A stretch of DNA of 64,000 bases from Styela clava (lineage: Eukaryota; Chordata; Ascidiacea; Stolidobranchia; Styelidae), in NCBI RefSeq assembly GCF_964204865.1, contig NC_135255.1:4092001-4156000 (forward strand), given 5' to 3'. Made by a program: the position numbers and the translations under genes. Each line of letters begins with the position of its first letter. The first letter of the stretch is position 1. The notes under the pieces were generated by a model that ran no database searches, was not told the DNA's origin, and saw nothing but the letters and a program-made list of their open reading frames with translations. Shown piece after piece: positions 12,601 to 23,700 of this stretch.

Positions 12601-15312
12601 TAATGCCATGTATTTTGATTTCATACACAGGATCCATCAGAGCCCTTTGCTTCCCCTACCATGGCTGGAGGATTGTTTGCAATTAATAGAATGTATTTTA
12701 AAGAGATTGGTTATTATGATGAAGATATGAAAGAATGGGGAGGTAAGCTTTGTATAATGTGGTGAATTGCTGTCATGAGGAATGAAATCTTCATATTCTT
12801 CCTGAGCAAATAGATTGAGTTTTATGTGAAGTGTATTCTTAAGTGCCCTATATGCCACAAAGTGCCATTTGTAAGATACGCAAAGTATTATTTTAGTATA
12901 ATAAAACAATATAGTTGTTTGTTATCAATATGGTCATCGAAAATTTCTCTTATTTTATTGTTTTGTAAATACTTGGCTAAGTAAAACAACTGCCTTGGCT
13001 ATTGCACTGGTTGTTAAATGTTGTCTCCGGTTTGAATCTTGTTTTGGAATGATCTTGAATAGAAACAGTGGTTACAGCATCTCAATTAGATTCATATATT
13101 CACAATGACGCTCTTTTCTAAAAAGATTGATTGAAACTTGATCATATTAATGATCATGAATATGGCACTAGAATATTGTGTATTGAACTGCAGGTCACTT
13201 TGCTTACTTCTATTTTGGATCCACATGACTTGTGTCTGTTGTAACAAGGATGATTTAACAAGATAGTATTAAAAAATGAGAGTAACATACCTAGTATTTT
13301 TCCACGAGATAGTTAGAAAAAGTTGTAATTCATATCTTAATCTTGATTGGTCTGAAGTTAGACTATGATGACTTAACATAAGCTCACTAATATAATTGCT
13401 ATTTTATGACAACCGATTATGTTATTAATATTTGCATAAATGTCAATTTTTTTCTTCATGAATTTTCATTTTTAATAGGAGAAAATCTGGAATTGTCGTT
13501 TCGGTTATGGATGTGTGGTGGAAGATTATTAATAGCTCCCTGTTCTAGAGTTGGACATATATTTCGAAGACGACGTCCAAACTCTATACAAGAAGTAAGA
13601 CATTTAAAAACTAGCCTGATTCCAGTGATCTTGATTTTCTGATGCATTTGTGAGGAAATAAAGAATAGTCGTTGATGCTAACTTGTTGTCTTCTTCGTTG
13701 GCAGGTTGATAATCCGACAAGAAACGCTGCTCGTGTCGCAGCAGTTTGGCTCGATAATCACAAAACAAATTTTCTTGAGAAGAGAACAACAGCAAAAAAA
13801 TTGGATTATGGTGATATTTCTTCACGAGTGAAATTGAGGAAGGATTTAAAATGCCACGACTTTGACTGGTAATTTCTAATTTTGTTGATCTCCACATTAA
13901 ATTACAACCAAGCATGGTAAACTAAAAGAAAAACTCCATATACCACCCAGGTAGGTTCGATACAGGCAAAGGTTCACTAAAAACTTCACTTTTTCTGTAA
14001 GTCAAGCAAAAATGGAAATTATCATCATCATAATAAGAATTTGAATTATTCTTCTCAAACTGCATTTTTTTCACGTTTGTTTAGGTATCTCAATAATATA
14101 TACCCTGAGATAGAAATACCCGGTAAAAGAAAGAGCAAAATCAAATACTATCGGCCTACATCAATGGACGAATGGAAAAATATCAAGCGAGGCCACATTA
14201 AAGTCACTGATCTTGATTTATGTCTCCAAAGCGATGAGGAGAAAGGATCGCTAATAGTTGCGACAAAATGTGATCCAACTTCTTCATCTCAGTTATGGAG
14301 AATGTCAGGAATGGGTATGTAGTGTTGAAAGAATTTGAACTTACTTTGAAAAGGCGATTGGCCAACCTGGATTGACTGGTACCAAATCATTGGAAAAAAG
14401 TTATTCAGTAATATAATAAAGTTCAATCTTGTCTTGTGTCATTAACAAACTATGCATAGATATCATAGGCAGCCCTTATGATTTCTGCCTTGATAGTTAT
14501 TGATGTAATCTATTCAGGTGAAATAAAATTTGGAAGTGAATCAAGATTATGTATGGATGCTGGAAGTTCTGAAAACCCGAGGTTAATGAAATGCAACGGA
14601 GAGGAAGGAACGCAAAGTTGGAGTTTCTTTCCTAGAGTTCGTCAGTTTTTTATTTCATAGAATATTAATCATCAACATGTGTTATTCATAGCGTTTATTC
14701 ATTGATATATATGGCCTCATAATTAGGGCACATTGGTGATTATTGTCAAGTAGGACATCGCAATTTATGCTTCATTTTTAGGCAGCATGCGCTTTGATTC
14801 TTGTGTAATTTAAACTCGATCACATTTTCGTGCCACCTTCATAATTTGGAACTATGTGTTGTTTTGTGACGGCATTGTTCTTACCATACTTCTATTATTG
14901 CTTATTAGATTTGGATTTGCACCGATCCTTTTACATTATCGATACATCTGGTTGTATTATATATTATTCTATCTACTCTTTGGATTGATTTAGGTGCAAT
15001 TTTTTTCGAATCATGGTTTATACTTTAGTGACACCTGCAATGAAACCTTATTTATTTGCAACATTCATCTTTTATTCTTCACATCTTACATCAACTTGGG
15101 CCTTCCATGATATTTTTGTCAAATTAGAAGATTTTGTTTATTATTTCCAGGATAACTTCTCAAAACATGGCGAGATAACCGGTAGATTGTACAGCGCTTC
15201 AGAAGGTCTCTGCCTACAATTAAGTGGAGGAGATTTGAAAGAAGAAGAATATGAACTTATTATGCAAATATGCAGCAGTCCGTCGGTACAAACCTTTACA
15301 ATGCAAACATAA
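6638..15312 (+). CDS. GALNT11: Polypeptide N-acetylgalactosaminyltransferase, GALNT11-like (13 exons)
   Basis: Predicted exons: 6638-6771, 7177-7316, 7851-7977, 8589-8755, 9389-9517, 10487-10571, 11319-11451, 12631-12742, 13479-13594, 13705-13868, 14085-14314, 14518-14636, 15151-15312. All phases agree, giving 605 aa, normal for the family. It starts mucin-type O-glycosylation in the Golgi by moving GalNAc from UDP-GalNAc to Ser/Thr. The type II anchor is at residues 9-31 after [10 protein letters not shown]. The GT-A domain shows [41 protein letters not shown], the Mn-binding DSH at 240-242, [45 protein letters not shown] and [10 protein letters not shown] ricin-B lectin domain occupies about 472-605. 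PRLMKCNG and [11 protein letters not shown] point to the GALNT11 subfamily by memory of the human protein. The start is the only ATG after an in-frame stop at 6566. Oddities: the last lectin QxW reads QTF, and the exon-12 donor (GTTCGT) is weak. Confidence 0.93.
8998..9220. repeat. Dispersed repeat, copy A (GALNT11 intron)
   Basis: GAAGTGTGTGTACGAATATG then GAGGTGACTAATTTTGTTCG and a block with CACACAGTCCCTGAACTTG and AATAAAATTATGGCC recur at about 36545-36765 in the same order and orientation. The head resembles the palindromic MITE at 3040 and 54945. It lies in the intron before exon 5 of the transferase. Confidence 0.7.
10011..10330. mobile_element. hAT-type MITE, copy 1 (304 bp)
   Basis: The element spans 10019-10322, with subterminal GGCCCGTGGGCC and TTTGGCCCGTTAGG at one end and CTGGTCCAAAAACC with CTCACCCCTG at the other. 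Imperfect 8-bp flanks (TCTTATAC and GTCTATAC) are present. A relative lies in opposite orientation at 38593-38887. Confidence 0.7.
10818..10875. mobile_element. hAT-like terminal fragment
   Basis: CAGGGGTGCACAACCAGCGG followed by CCGTC is a typical hAT MITE end. A reverse-complement relative (GGCCGCAGGTTGTGCACC) is at 59672-59691. The opposite end was not found nearby, so this is a fragment. Confidence 0.5.
11452..12630. other. GALNT11 intron 7
   Basis: AT-rich intron with no recognised gene. It contains a two-copy tandem repeat of a 17-bp unit (AATTTCAGACTGATCAA) at about 12469-12503. Confidence 0.5.
12743..13478. other. GALNT11 intron 8
   Basis: Unremarkable AT-rich intron; no repeat boundary or second coding strand seen. 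Confidence 0.5.
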
Positions 15313-17568
15313 TCTAACATGATACAAAAGTACTTTGGAAAGATACAAAATATATATTATATCGTGATTTTAACATACAAACAAGCAAAGCATTTTCCAC
15401 CCTGCACTTACCTGATTTCCATGTCATTGATCCCCACTATCTTGGAAATAGTCTTTGTTTGTGATTCATCGAGGTGATGTGTACTTTATATCATTCAACA
15501 TACATATTGGTTACTCTCTTTCATTCTTGTATATTCAACTCTGATGATTTTGAAATATTTGGATATCTATCAAAAGTTTCTAATTATTTTGTTCGTCGTG
15601 TTATATTACATTTATAACATACGGGATTCTTTCGTTTGTTGACTTTCTTTTCAAAACTGGTTTTTAATTGTATTGAAAGATTGTTATGCATTTTTATATA
15701 GATTTGGAATCTTTTGGTAGAAAACCCTGTGCATAAATTTTAAATTATACCCGAAGCAAAACATAGCTAATTAAACCATTTACCTATAATCAAATATCTA
15801 CTTCATTGCGTAACATAACAAATTCAATTTATCTATAAACAATATGCCTGAAACTAATAAGAGGTTGGTTACACGAAAGGTTTTTATGCAAAACTATTAG
15901 AAGTATGAATTTTTCAAAATGTAGTGTTTAGTTTTGATGACACAATGATAAAATAGAAGTCAATGATTTCAATGTTGAATTACGTCTATGAACAGATAGG
16001 TAATTCAATGTGATACAGTGTGTGAACCAATAAAATATTGAAATTTCACAGAAATTTAATAGTTGTCATGGAGTGATTTCATGCAATCCTTGTTCAGAGG
16101 CATTTGTTTCTGTAATTTAAATTTTTCAGTATAATTTTGTTATAAAACTTCAATTTTTTTCTTGGCTTTATTTGAAATTGCTTCTGCTAAAACAGTAACT
16201 TTGTTTGATATGTCTTGTTGGCCGGCATTACTGCCACCTTTTTTATGTATTTGTTGAATATGTGGGTATTTTGTCATACCTTCCTCTTTTACAACATATA
16301 TTTTCCCAGTATAATTGTTTTTGTATGTTGGAACAGTCTTATGAAGTGCCCACTCATGATCCTATCGCTATTGATTGATATTAATCCATACCGTAAGCTA
16401 AAATTTTATCATTATCTTGATTCAGCACTGTGAAATGATCTTTTTGTAGCATTTGATGATTTTTTTATATAAGTTTCATCAAGATTGTGACAGTCACTGG
16501 GATGTCTTGCCTTAGCATGCTTTTCTCCTATACTCATGAGATAAATTGGTATATCTTACACGACATGGCCGGATGTTATGATTTCATTTTTTTTTTGTGG
16601 TATTTATGATTATAGAGAGCTAAGTAATCCTGCAATGTTTCTGTGATCGATTGTGTCAGCATTTGGCAACCAGAGTAGAATTCTGTATGCACATCAGTCG
16701 TTTCTCCAGGTGATGCAAGCTTCACATATATTTAGGAAATATTGCTAAATTGAGTTTGCTTCGTCTTCACATTTAAGTTTTTTTATGAGAGCTCTCCAGT
16801 TTTGGAGGTGTTGGTCAGTCTGTCGGTAGTTTATTTTTCACCAAAATGAACATACTTTTGATGCAAACAAAAACTAGGAATGGAAATGGCATTCCAGGGT
16901 GAAGGGTGCCACGAAAAAAACAATGTTGGTTATCAAGCGGCGACACCCGTGATAAAAGTCCAATTTTGATACAGGTAGAATAGAAAGAAGTCCAACAAAT
17001 ATATGTAATTAAGAAGATTAATGTCTAAAAACAAAACCCGTTACAAAAAAGAGACTCCGGACACCAGTGGGCTGGTAATGAACTTGAGGCAAGACTAGGA
17101 TGTAAGACGTTTGGAAAATAATAAATTAGAAGGTTAAGATATTGCAGTTACAACGATTCCCACTACGCCGCAAGTTTTGTCTAATAGGGAGGACTGCGGA
17201 ATTTCCAGTCTGCCCACCCACGATTTGAAAAACGCTACTTGTTGCACGTGTACCGGTACCGTTGGTCCGCATTTCTTTGAAATCTTAATTCCAGCTGGAT
17301 TACGTTATTAGAAAGTAATTATTGGCATTATAGAACGTAAAACTAATTTGTTATCCTTCAAAAAGCATGTAACTCTTTGGCGAGAATTCGCGTTACTGCC
17401 AGGTGAGCGTTGAGCCCATTCGCGGCACACGTGTTTGTTGTTCTCATTCGTCACGTGCGACGGAATTACCCACAATTCATTTCGGCGAAGGAACAACAAT
17501 GACGGGTACCTGGACGATGTCTTAGTTTTAATATCATTTTTGATCCAGCGTTTGCCATATTATTTCAG
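15313..17568. other. GALNT11 3' UTR and intergenic region up to Pumilio
   Basis: A candidate AATAAA for the transferase lies at 16029-16034. From about 17150 to 17530 the base composition is richer in G and C than its surroundings, and a strong donor (CAG|GTATGT) ends at 17568. This suggests the Pumilio promoter and a 5' UTR exon. No other gene is evident. Confidence 0.45.
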
Positions 17569-17681
17569 GTATGTAGCTATCTATTTTTTATCCAACATGG
17601 TTATGTTGTGAATATTTGTTTATTCTATCGGTTCAAATGCGATTATGGCTTACTTTTTTTATACTTGGATTGCTGTTTCAG
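17569..17681 (+). other. Predicted 5' UTR intron of Pumilio
   Basis: A good donor (TTTCAG|GTATGT at 17568/17569) and a good acceptor (TGCTGTTTCAG ending at 17681) bracket 113 bp immediately upstream of the Pumilio start-codon exon. This is inferred from splice-site sequences only. Confidence 0.4.
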
Positions 17682-17691
17682 ATCAGCCTTT

Positions 17692-17739
17692 ATGCAATGT
17701 AAACGCAGTCTCAAACTTTGTTTAGGCCATTGTAAATAG
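17692..17739 (+). promoter_or_regulatory. Upstream ORFs in the Pumilio 5' UTR
   Basis: A 15-codon ORF (ATG at 17692, TAG at 17737-17739) ends 6 bases before the Pumilio ATG at 17746. A minimal start-stop element (ATGTAA) is at 17697-17702 in another frame. Such uORFs usually reduce translation of the main frame; that effect is inferred. Confidence 0.5.
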
Positions 17740-17745
17740 TGTACC

Positions 17746-20700
17746 ATGCAAAGACCTGGCAATGTTGGTGGACCAGGGGGAGGAATGTGGCCAGAAGGTG
17801 TGCCAAACTTTAATTTACCCCCAGGACAATTGCATTTGAACAGACTTGCACAAACTGCTGGGGTAAGCTTCAGATCATACTTTCTGCTAAATTTCAGATT
17901 CATTTTTAATTAATATTTTTCTGATGTAGTTAGAGTTTGCATGCTCGCTATTAACAGTAATACCGTAACAGCAGGTAGCTTCGGATGAAATTTTCAATCG
18001 TTTATATCTCGACTAAATTGGGTCATATTTTGCTTCTGTCAGTTTCTATAGTAAGTCCTTATATATGTAAATCTGTTATCATATTCGATCGCGCAGTTTA
18101 ATTTATTTTTTGATTAAAAAAATCAGGTTTCACTATAAAATTGACACTCCGTTTTCAAACAGTTCAAATCGTGACGCCTACTGACTGGCTGAATCTAACT
18201 ATGCAAAATGTCGACATTCGATAGAGGGCGTTATCAATGTATATAGAAAATTAGACTGATCGCGAGATGTCGCAGGAGACATAAAAAAATTGAAATTCGA
18301 ATAATTTTTTTATCACAATAATAGCATCTGACGCACACGTTAACTTGACGTCACACTGACATCGCTCACTTTGAAGACGAAGTCATGCTGCGTCGTCGTT
18401 ACGGATTTTACGCCAGACATTCAGGCGCCGACGAGTTGTCGTAGATTTGAAATAACAACGATCATTTGTTTGATTGGTTCAATTGCTTTAAGCCAGCGAT
18501 TTAAGCCGCTCGATAATGGAGTGTCAATTTTTTGCTAAAATGTGCTTTTTCAATTAAAAAATAAATAAAAATGCGCGATCGAATGTGATAACAGATTTAG
18601 GTATATATGGACTCACTATAGAAACTGCCAGAAGCACAATATGACGCAATTCAGTCGAGATATAAACAATTGAATATTTAATCCGAAGTTGCCTGGTTTT
18701 ACGGTAGTGCAATATACAGATATAAAGTTAGAATTTATACAGTTATGACAGTGAGTGGAAATTCCTCCTTTACGAGACAGTCTGGGCCTCTATATGGGCT
18801 CAAACCGGCACCATGCAATAAGAAAACGCAATCTAAAAACGTCGCCACTGAATTACTCTTTGATTTGTACCATAGCATTCGCGAGTTTTCCTTTTAGATT
18901 GTTGACAAGCAGTATGCCACAGTTCTTCCATTCCTGATTAGCAGCTATATTATGCAACATCAAGAAATTAATGTGCATCTTTGAAGCAGGAAGCTCGATG
19001 CGTGAGAAGAACACATGATGCACACGATTAACTTACATAATTTGTGCAAGAATAATTGGATCCAATGTCATAGTTATGGAACAATAAATAATTTTTGATA
19101 TCATTTGTTAGATGTATTATCAAGCCCTTTGTTTTATGCTAAAAAGGATTTCCAAATTAAAAAAATTGCACCTTACATTGAATACAAATTTTTAAAACGA
19201 AGGTGTATCATGATGTTAGCAATGTAAATTCTTATTTCAGATTATTTCCCAAGACGATCCCACATCCATGTATTCCCTCACCAATCCTGCTTCGACAACA
19301 ATAAATAACCACTCACAAACATCTTGGAGTGGTGTCTCTAACTATTCTGTACGTTTTATCGATTGTGCATTTATGTGTGTGCATTGTTATATAGCGATAC
19401 ATCGGTAGTCGAACATATTTTTTTTTGGATTTGTGTTAGGCTACAGATTTGTTAGACTACCAAAACTTCTTTTGCTATAAGAAACAATGATAATTATTTT
19501 AATTCGTTCTTACGCATTCCAAAATATCTAAAATATTAACAAAACGTGTACCTGTAGAACAATAAATATTTAAATGTGTACATAATGAGGATTGAACATA
19601 ATGAAGATAGAACTATAAAAAAGCGATTAGTTGCTGTACATTTGAGCTAATTTCTGGCAGGGGAAGGGGCTTTATGGGATTAGTTTTTTGTGTGCAATAA
19701 CTTCATCTCACTCTGCGAGGTGTTCGAGCACCGAAGTATTTTTGACGAGAATATTTTGATAGACTACCGAATCGTTCGAGTATCGAGGTATCACTGTATA
19801 TAGAACTAATGCATGTGTTATACAAGATGCGAATAGATTGCCTTAATTCATTTCCATTCAATCTTTAATTAAAAAAAATTCTCGTTGGACCTAAAATGGT
19901 GGAAAAAGAGTTATAAGCCAGTCTGCCATAGATTCCATTTGACAAAATTGGAAGTTATTCCAGGAAAATATTGATCTGTAGGCCCCTAAGCTGCAAATGT
20001 TGTCATTTCATAACCCTACATCAATCTTTGCACAAGTTCCTGCAATTTTGTGTTCTTGGCTATATTGGTTAAGTGAACAGTCATAACTAATCTATGATAA
20101 TTTCAATCTTGCATATACTTTATATCTTGATTAATTTTACTATTTTTATGTTTATTTTACTTTTTTTTGTACTGCAATCATGCATGCCTGGTCCATTAAC
20201 TAATATTGTGCAAAGCGTTTTTGTCTATAAGAAAAAATAATGCTCGGCTTTTTGTCCTTGGCTCCATATGGAAAAACTTATCAATTTAATATCATAAAAT
20301 GACTTCCCAATCTTACTGGCATGTGTTATTTAATTTCTGTCGGCTTTACAAATAATCAGCTTTTATACTGTTTCGACATTCAAAAAGTGCGCTGGCATAG
20401 TGCACCAATCATCAGAGTTAGCTATGATGATATCGCAGGGTCGAAACTCCGATTTAAACGCCATAATCCATATAAATGTGTCAACTAAAAAGGATTTGCT
20501 CTGTGTATTTTATATCACTAGTTATTGCCATTTATATGATATTTTAATTTATTGTTGGATCTCATATTTGCAGAATTCTGCTGGTACAAAATTGTGGAAC
20601 ATTGACAATGGAAATTCAACAGGTGGAACTTCTGATCGAGCTTCATTACTAGGTACAAAGCAATGGGGCAGAGAATCAGGTGGCGCTCCATGGGGCCAAC

Positions 20701-23700
20701 CAAGTCCAACAGAAAAAACTCCATCAAATAATCCATCTTTACCAATGACCTCTTCAGCAAATTTACTTACAGGTGATTGTAAATTGAGGGTTTTTTAATC
20801 AGTGGTACATCTCGATTGCTCCAACACAAGCAATAAAAGAATATCAAGTATGATGTAATTCCTACTATTTTGTATCTTGAAATGCTTTTTAGACCCTCTT
20901 GAAAACCCAGGTTTTCCGGTCGGACCCATTAGATGTTACAGTCCAATTTGGCTATTAGGAATTTCAGAACCCCTCCCTCCCTTAAAAATTCCTAACTACA
21001 CCCCCGTGACCTTGCTTGGAGCAAATTTTGTAATGAAAATGAACAATTTGGTTTTACCGCCCATTCATATTCTAGAATTCTTATATGCAATCATTTTCAT
21101 TTTAGGAACAGTCTGTTTTGTAATAAAACCATCTATTATGTCAAATTTTCTCAAAAATCAATAGTTTCACCTGAAGAATATTGAACTATATATAATTTAT
21201 TGAAATTTGTAATGCTCAATTTCAGGCAGCTTCAGTACATCAGACTCTGGAAGTAATCCTATCGGCTTGGCAACACACTCGTCTGCTGCATTGGGATTCA
21301 ACATTGCTGATTATGTACTTGGTGGTTCTGTAGGTGATACATCCAGCTTGATGAACCAGTCTGCTTTTGTAAGATGCTGTTTCTACTTCTCATTGTTATT
21401 TAGCCATTTAATATCCTGGCCTATGTCGAACGGACACCTGATTAGCGCATATGTTATTCTTATTTTTTGTTGGAATTCATAAAAAGGGTTTGAATGAAAA
21501 AGTCCTTGTCGAGAGGGGAGATTACACCCTGTTTAACAACTTGTAGCCTGCGGAATATTTTGATTTATGTCGGTTTTAGTGATTAAATAGAAAAAAATAA
21601 TAAGCTTGTGATTAATCCCAAAATCTGTATGCTAATTTCAAAACCCTTTCAAAACTGATGTTTGTTCAAATCGGTGGTTCTCAAACTTCTATGATCTACG
21701 ACCCCCTTCTATAGACTCGCAGCACTTATGACCCATGGCTTTATTTGAAAAGTACCCAATTCTGAATTGAACTTTTCATTAAATATTTTATGCACAGTTG
21801 ATAATAAAAGCAAACCAACAAAAGCAAAGGAATGAATGCATTACTTTCAGTCACAAATAAATAAAAAACTATGGCAGTTTTACTTTAATCAATATAGCCA
21901 TGGGGAATGGTACCTAATGTAGGCTTCTGTTTATAGCCAGCAGACTACTATTCTATGGGCTCAGTTCGAAAGTAAAGAAAAAACCGCCATAATTTGGTAT
22001 ATCTCTGTCTAACAAGCATTTCTTTCAGGCGTCTGCTCTGGTAACTAGTGGTGGCAACAACAATGGTGCTTCAAACCCAGTTTCTGGCCAAATGGGAAAG
22101 TTACAAGGAGTTAGTTCCGAGCAGAAAACATCCAGTTCAGAGAGCACAAGGTATAGGATTTTGTTCATACATGATTGTTGGCTTGAACATCCTGTGGAGA
22201 AATGAAAAAATTGTTTTCTTTTGGTAGAACTGGAAGTAGCCGTGACAATTCTCCAACAGAGGATGAACTTAAAGCACACAGGCTGTCTGCAAATCAACAG
22301 CAATTACAATCAATCTTGGCTCAAACAGTTCCTTCGGCTGTTTCCAGTAGTGCAACAGTACAAGTAACTGCAAGCAGTTCTCAGCTTACTGATCAGACTC
22401 CTCAGAGTCAGAATTCAGATTCACCTGAAAATGCATCTGCTGGTGAGACTAATTTTTTTGATGGTATTTTCACCATTATTTTAATATTTGTTATGGTTGC
22501 TATGTTCACAACGATTATGGAATACCTGAGAGGACTTATGTAGCCTTGAGACAATCAGAGTCGCTGTGGGTGCTATGGAGCTGGGGCTCTTTTCGGCTAA
22601 ACTATTTACAAAACACTAAACTGACAAAAATTTTGACTCCACTCCATAAACATTCTGGTATATGCAAGCCTAATAAAGATGCTTTGTTAACTTCTTAATA
22701 CTTATCATACTTAAGTTATGGTCGGAAATTTTATTATTGATAATCACTATTGGAAGTCTAATTCTGGCTTCAAAGAATTCAAAATTTTGATTCCCGACTC
22801 CTGCTCCGATATCAATAAAAACATCTTAAACCTCCGACACCACAGACCTGATCACTTCTGTTCGGCTGATGGCTGGTAGAGGGACTTTTTAGATACTACT
22901 TTCTCTTCTACTTTCAATATATCTTGTCCCAGTACCTAAATATCCTATTAATAGTTGGTCCTTTCTGGTAGATTAATTCAATTTGATTTTCAGTTTACAG
23001 AAGCATGGACAGTTAATGTGCGATTTATTTCTAGCGAGATCAAATTGGAAAATTTTCATAATTTTTTATTATTAGGTGGAAGTATAGCAACAGTCACTAG
23101 TTCATCTGACAATACCGGAACCACAGAACAGCCACAAATGAGCACATTTCCTGTTGCTGGTGATGTTGAGTTTGGTCAGTCAGAAGGTCAATCTACGAAC
23201 ACATCTATTGATGGAGTTTTGCAACAACAGATGAGTCAACTCAATTTGGATTATAACGCTCAACAACAAGTACGGTTTTCATAATTTTAATCTGATGTAG
23301 GATTTTTGAAAATAACTTCAATTTTTTGTAAAATCATGTATGATTTTATGAATATTCGCTTGAAAACGAAAAATCGTTCAAATTTAAAGAAACTCGCTCA
23401 GCAAAAATGTATTCATTCAAAAAACAAAGACTGTTGACTGCTATGAACATTGTCGTGAAAGTCTATCAAGTATTTTAAGACTATCAGATAACAATTTCTT
23501 CAGCTGTTAATTAAGATTATCAAGGATTATCGTAACGAATAAAAAAGTTTTGCAGACAACCGAACTACTGAATTATCAGCTTCGTTGGTATATACTGACT
23601 GAATCTCTTATGTATTAAGCGTTTAAACATTTTTATTCAAATTAGCTATTACTCACTATAGTTTCTGCTTTTCAATTATTATTAAACTTCATTGATGCAA

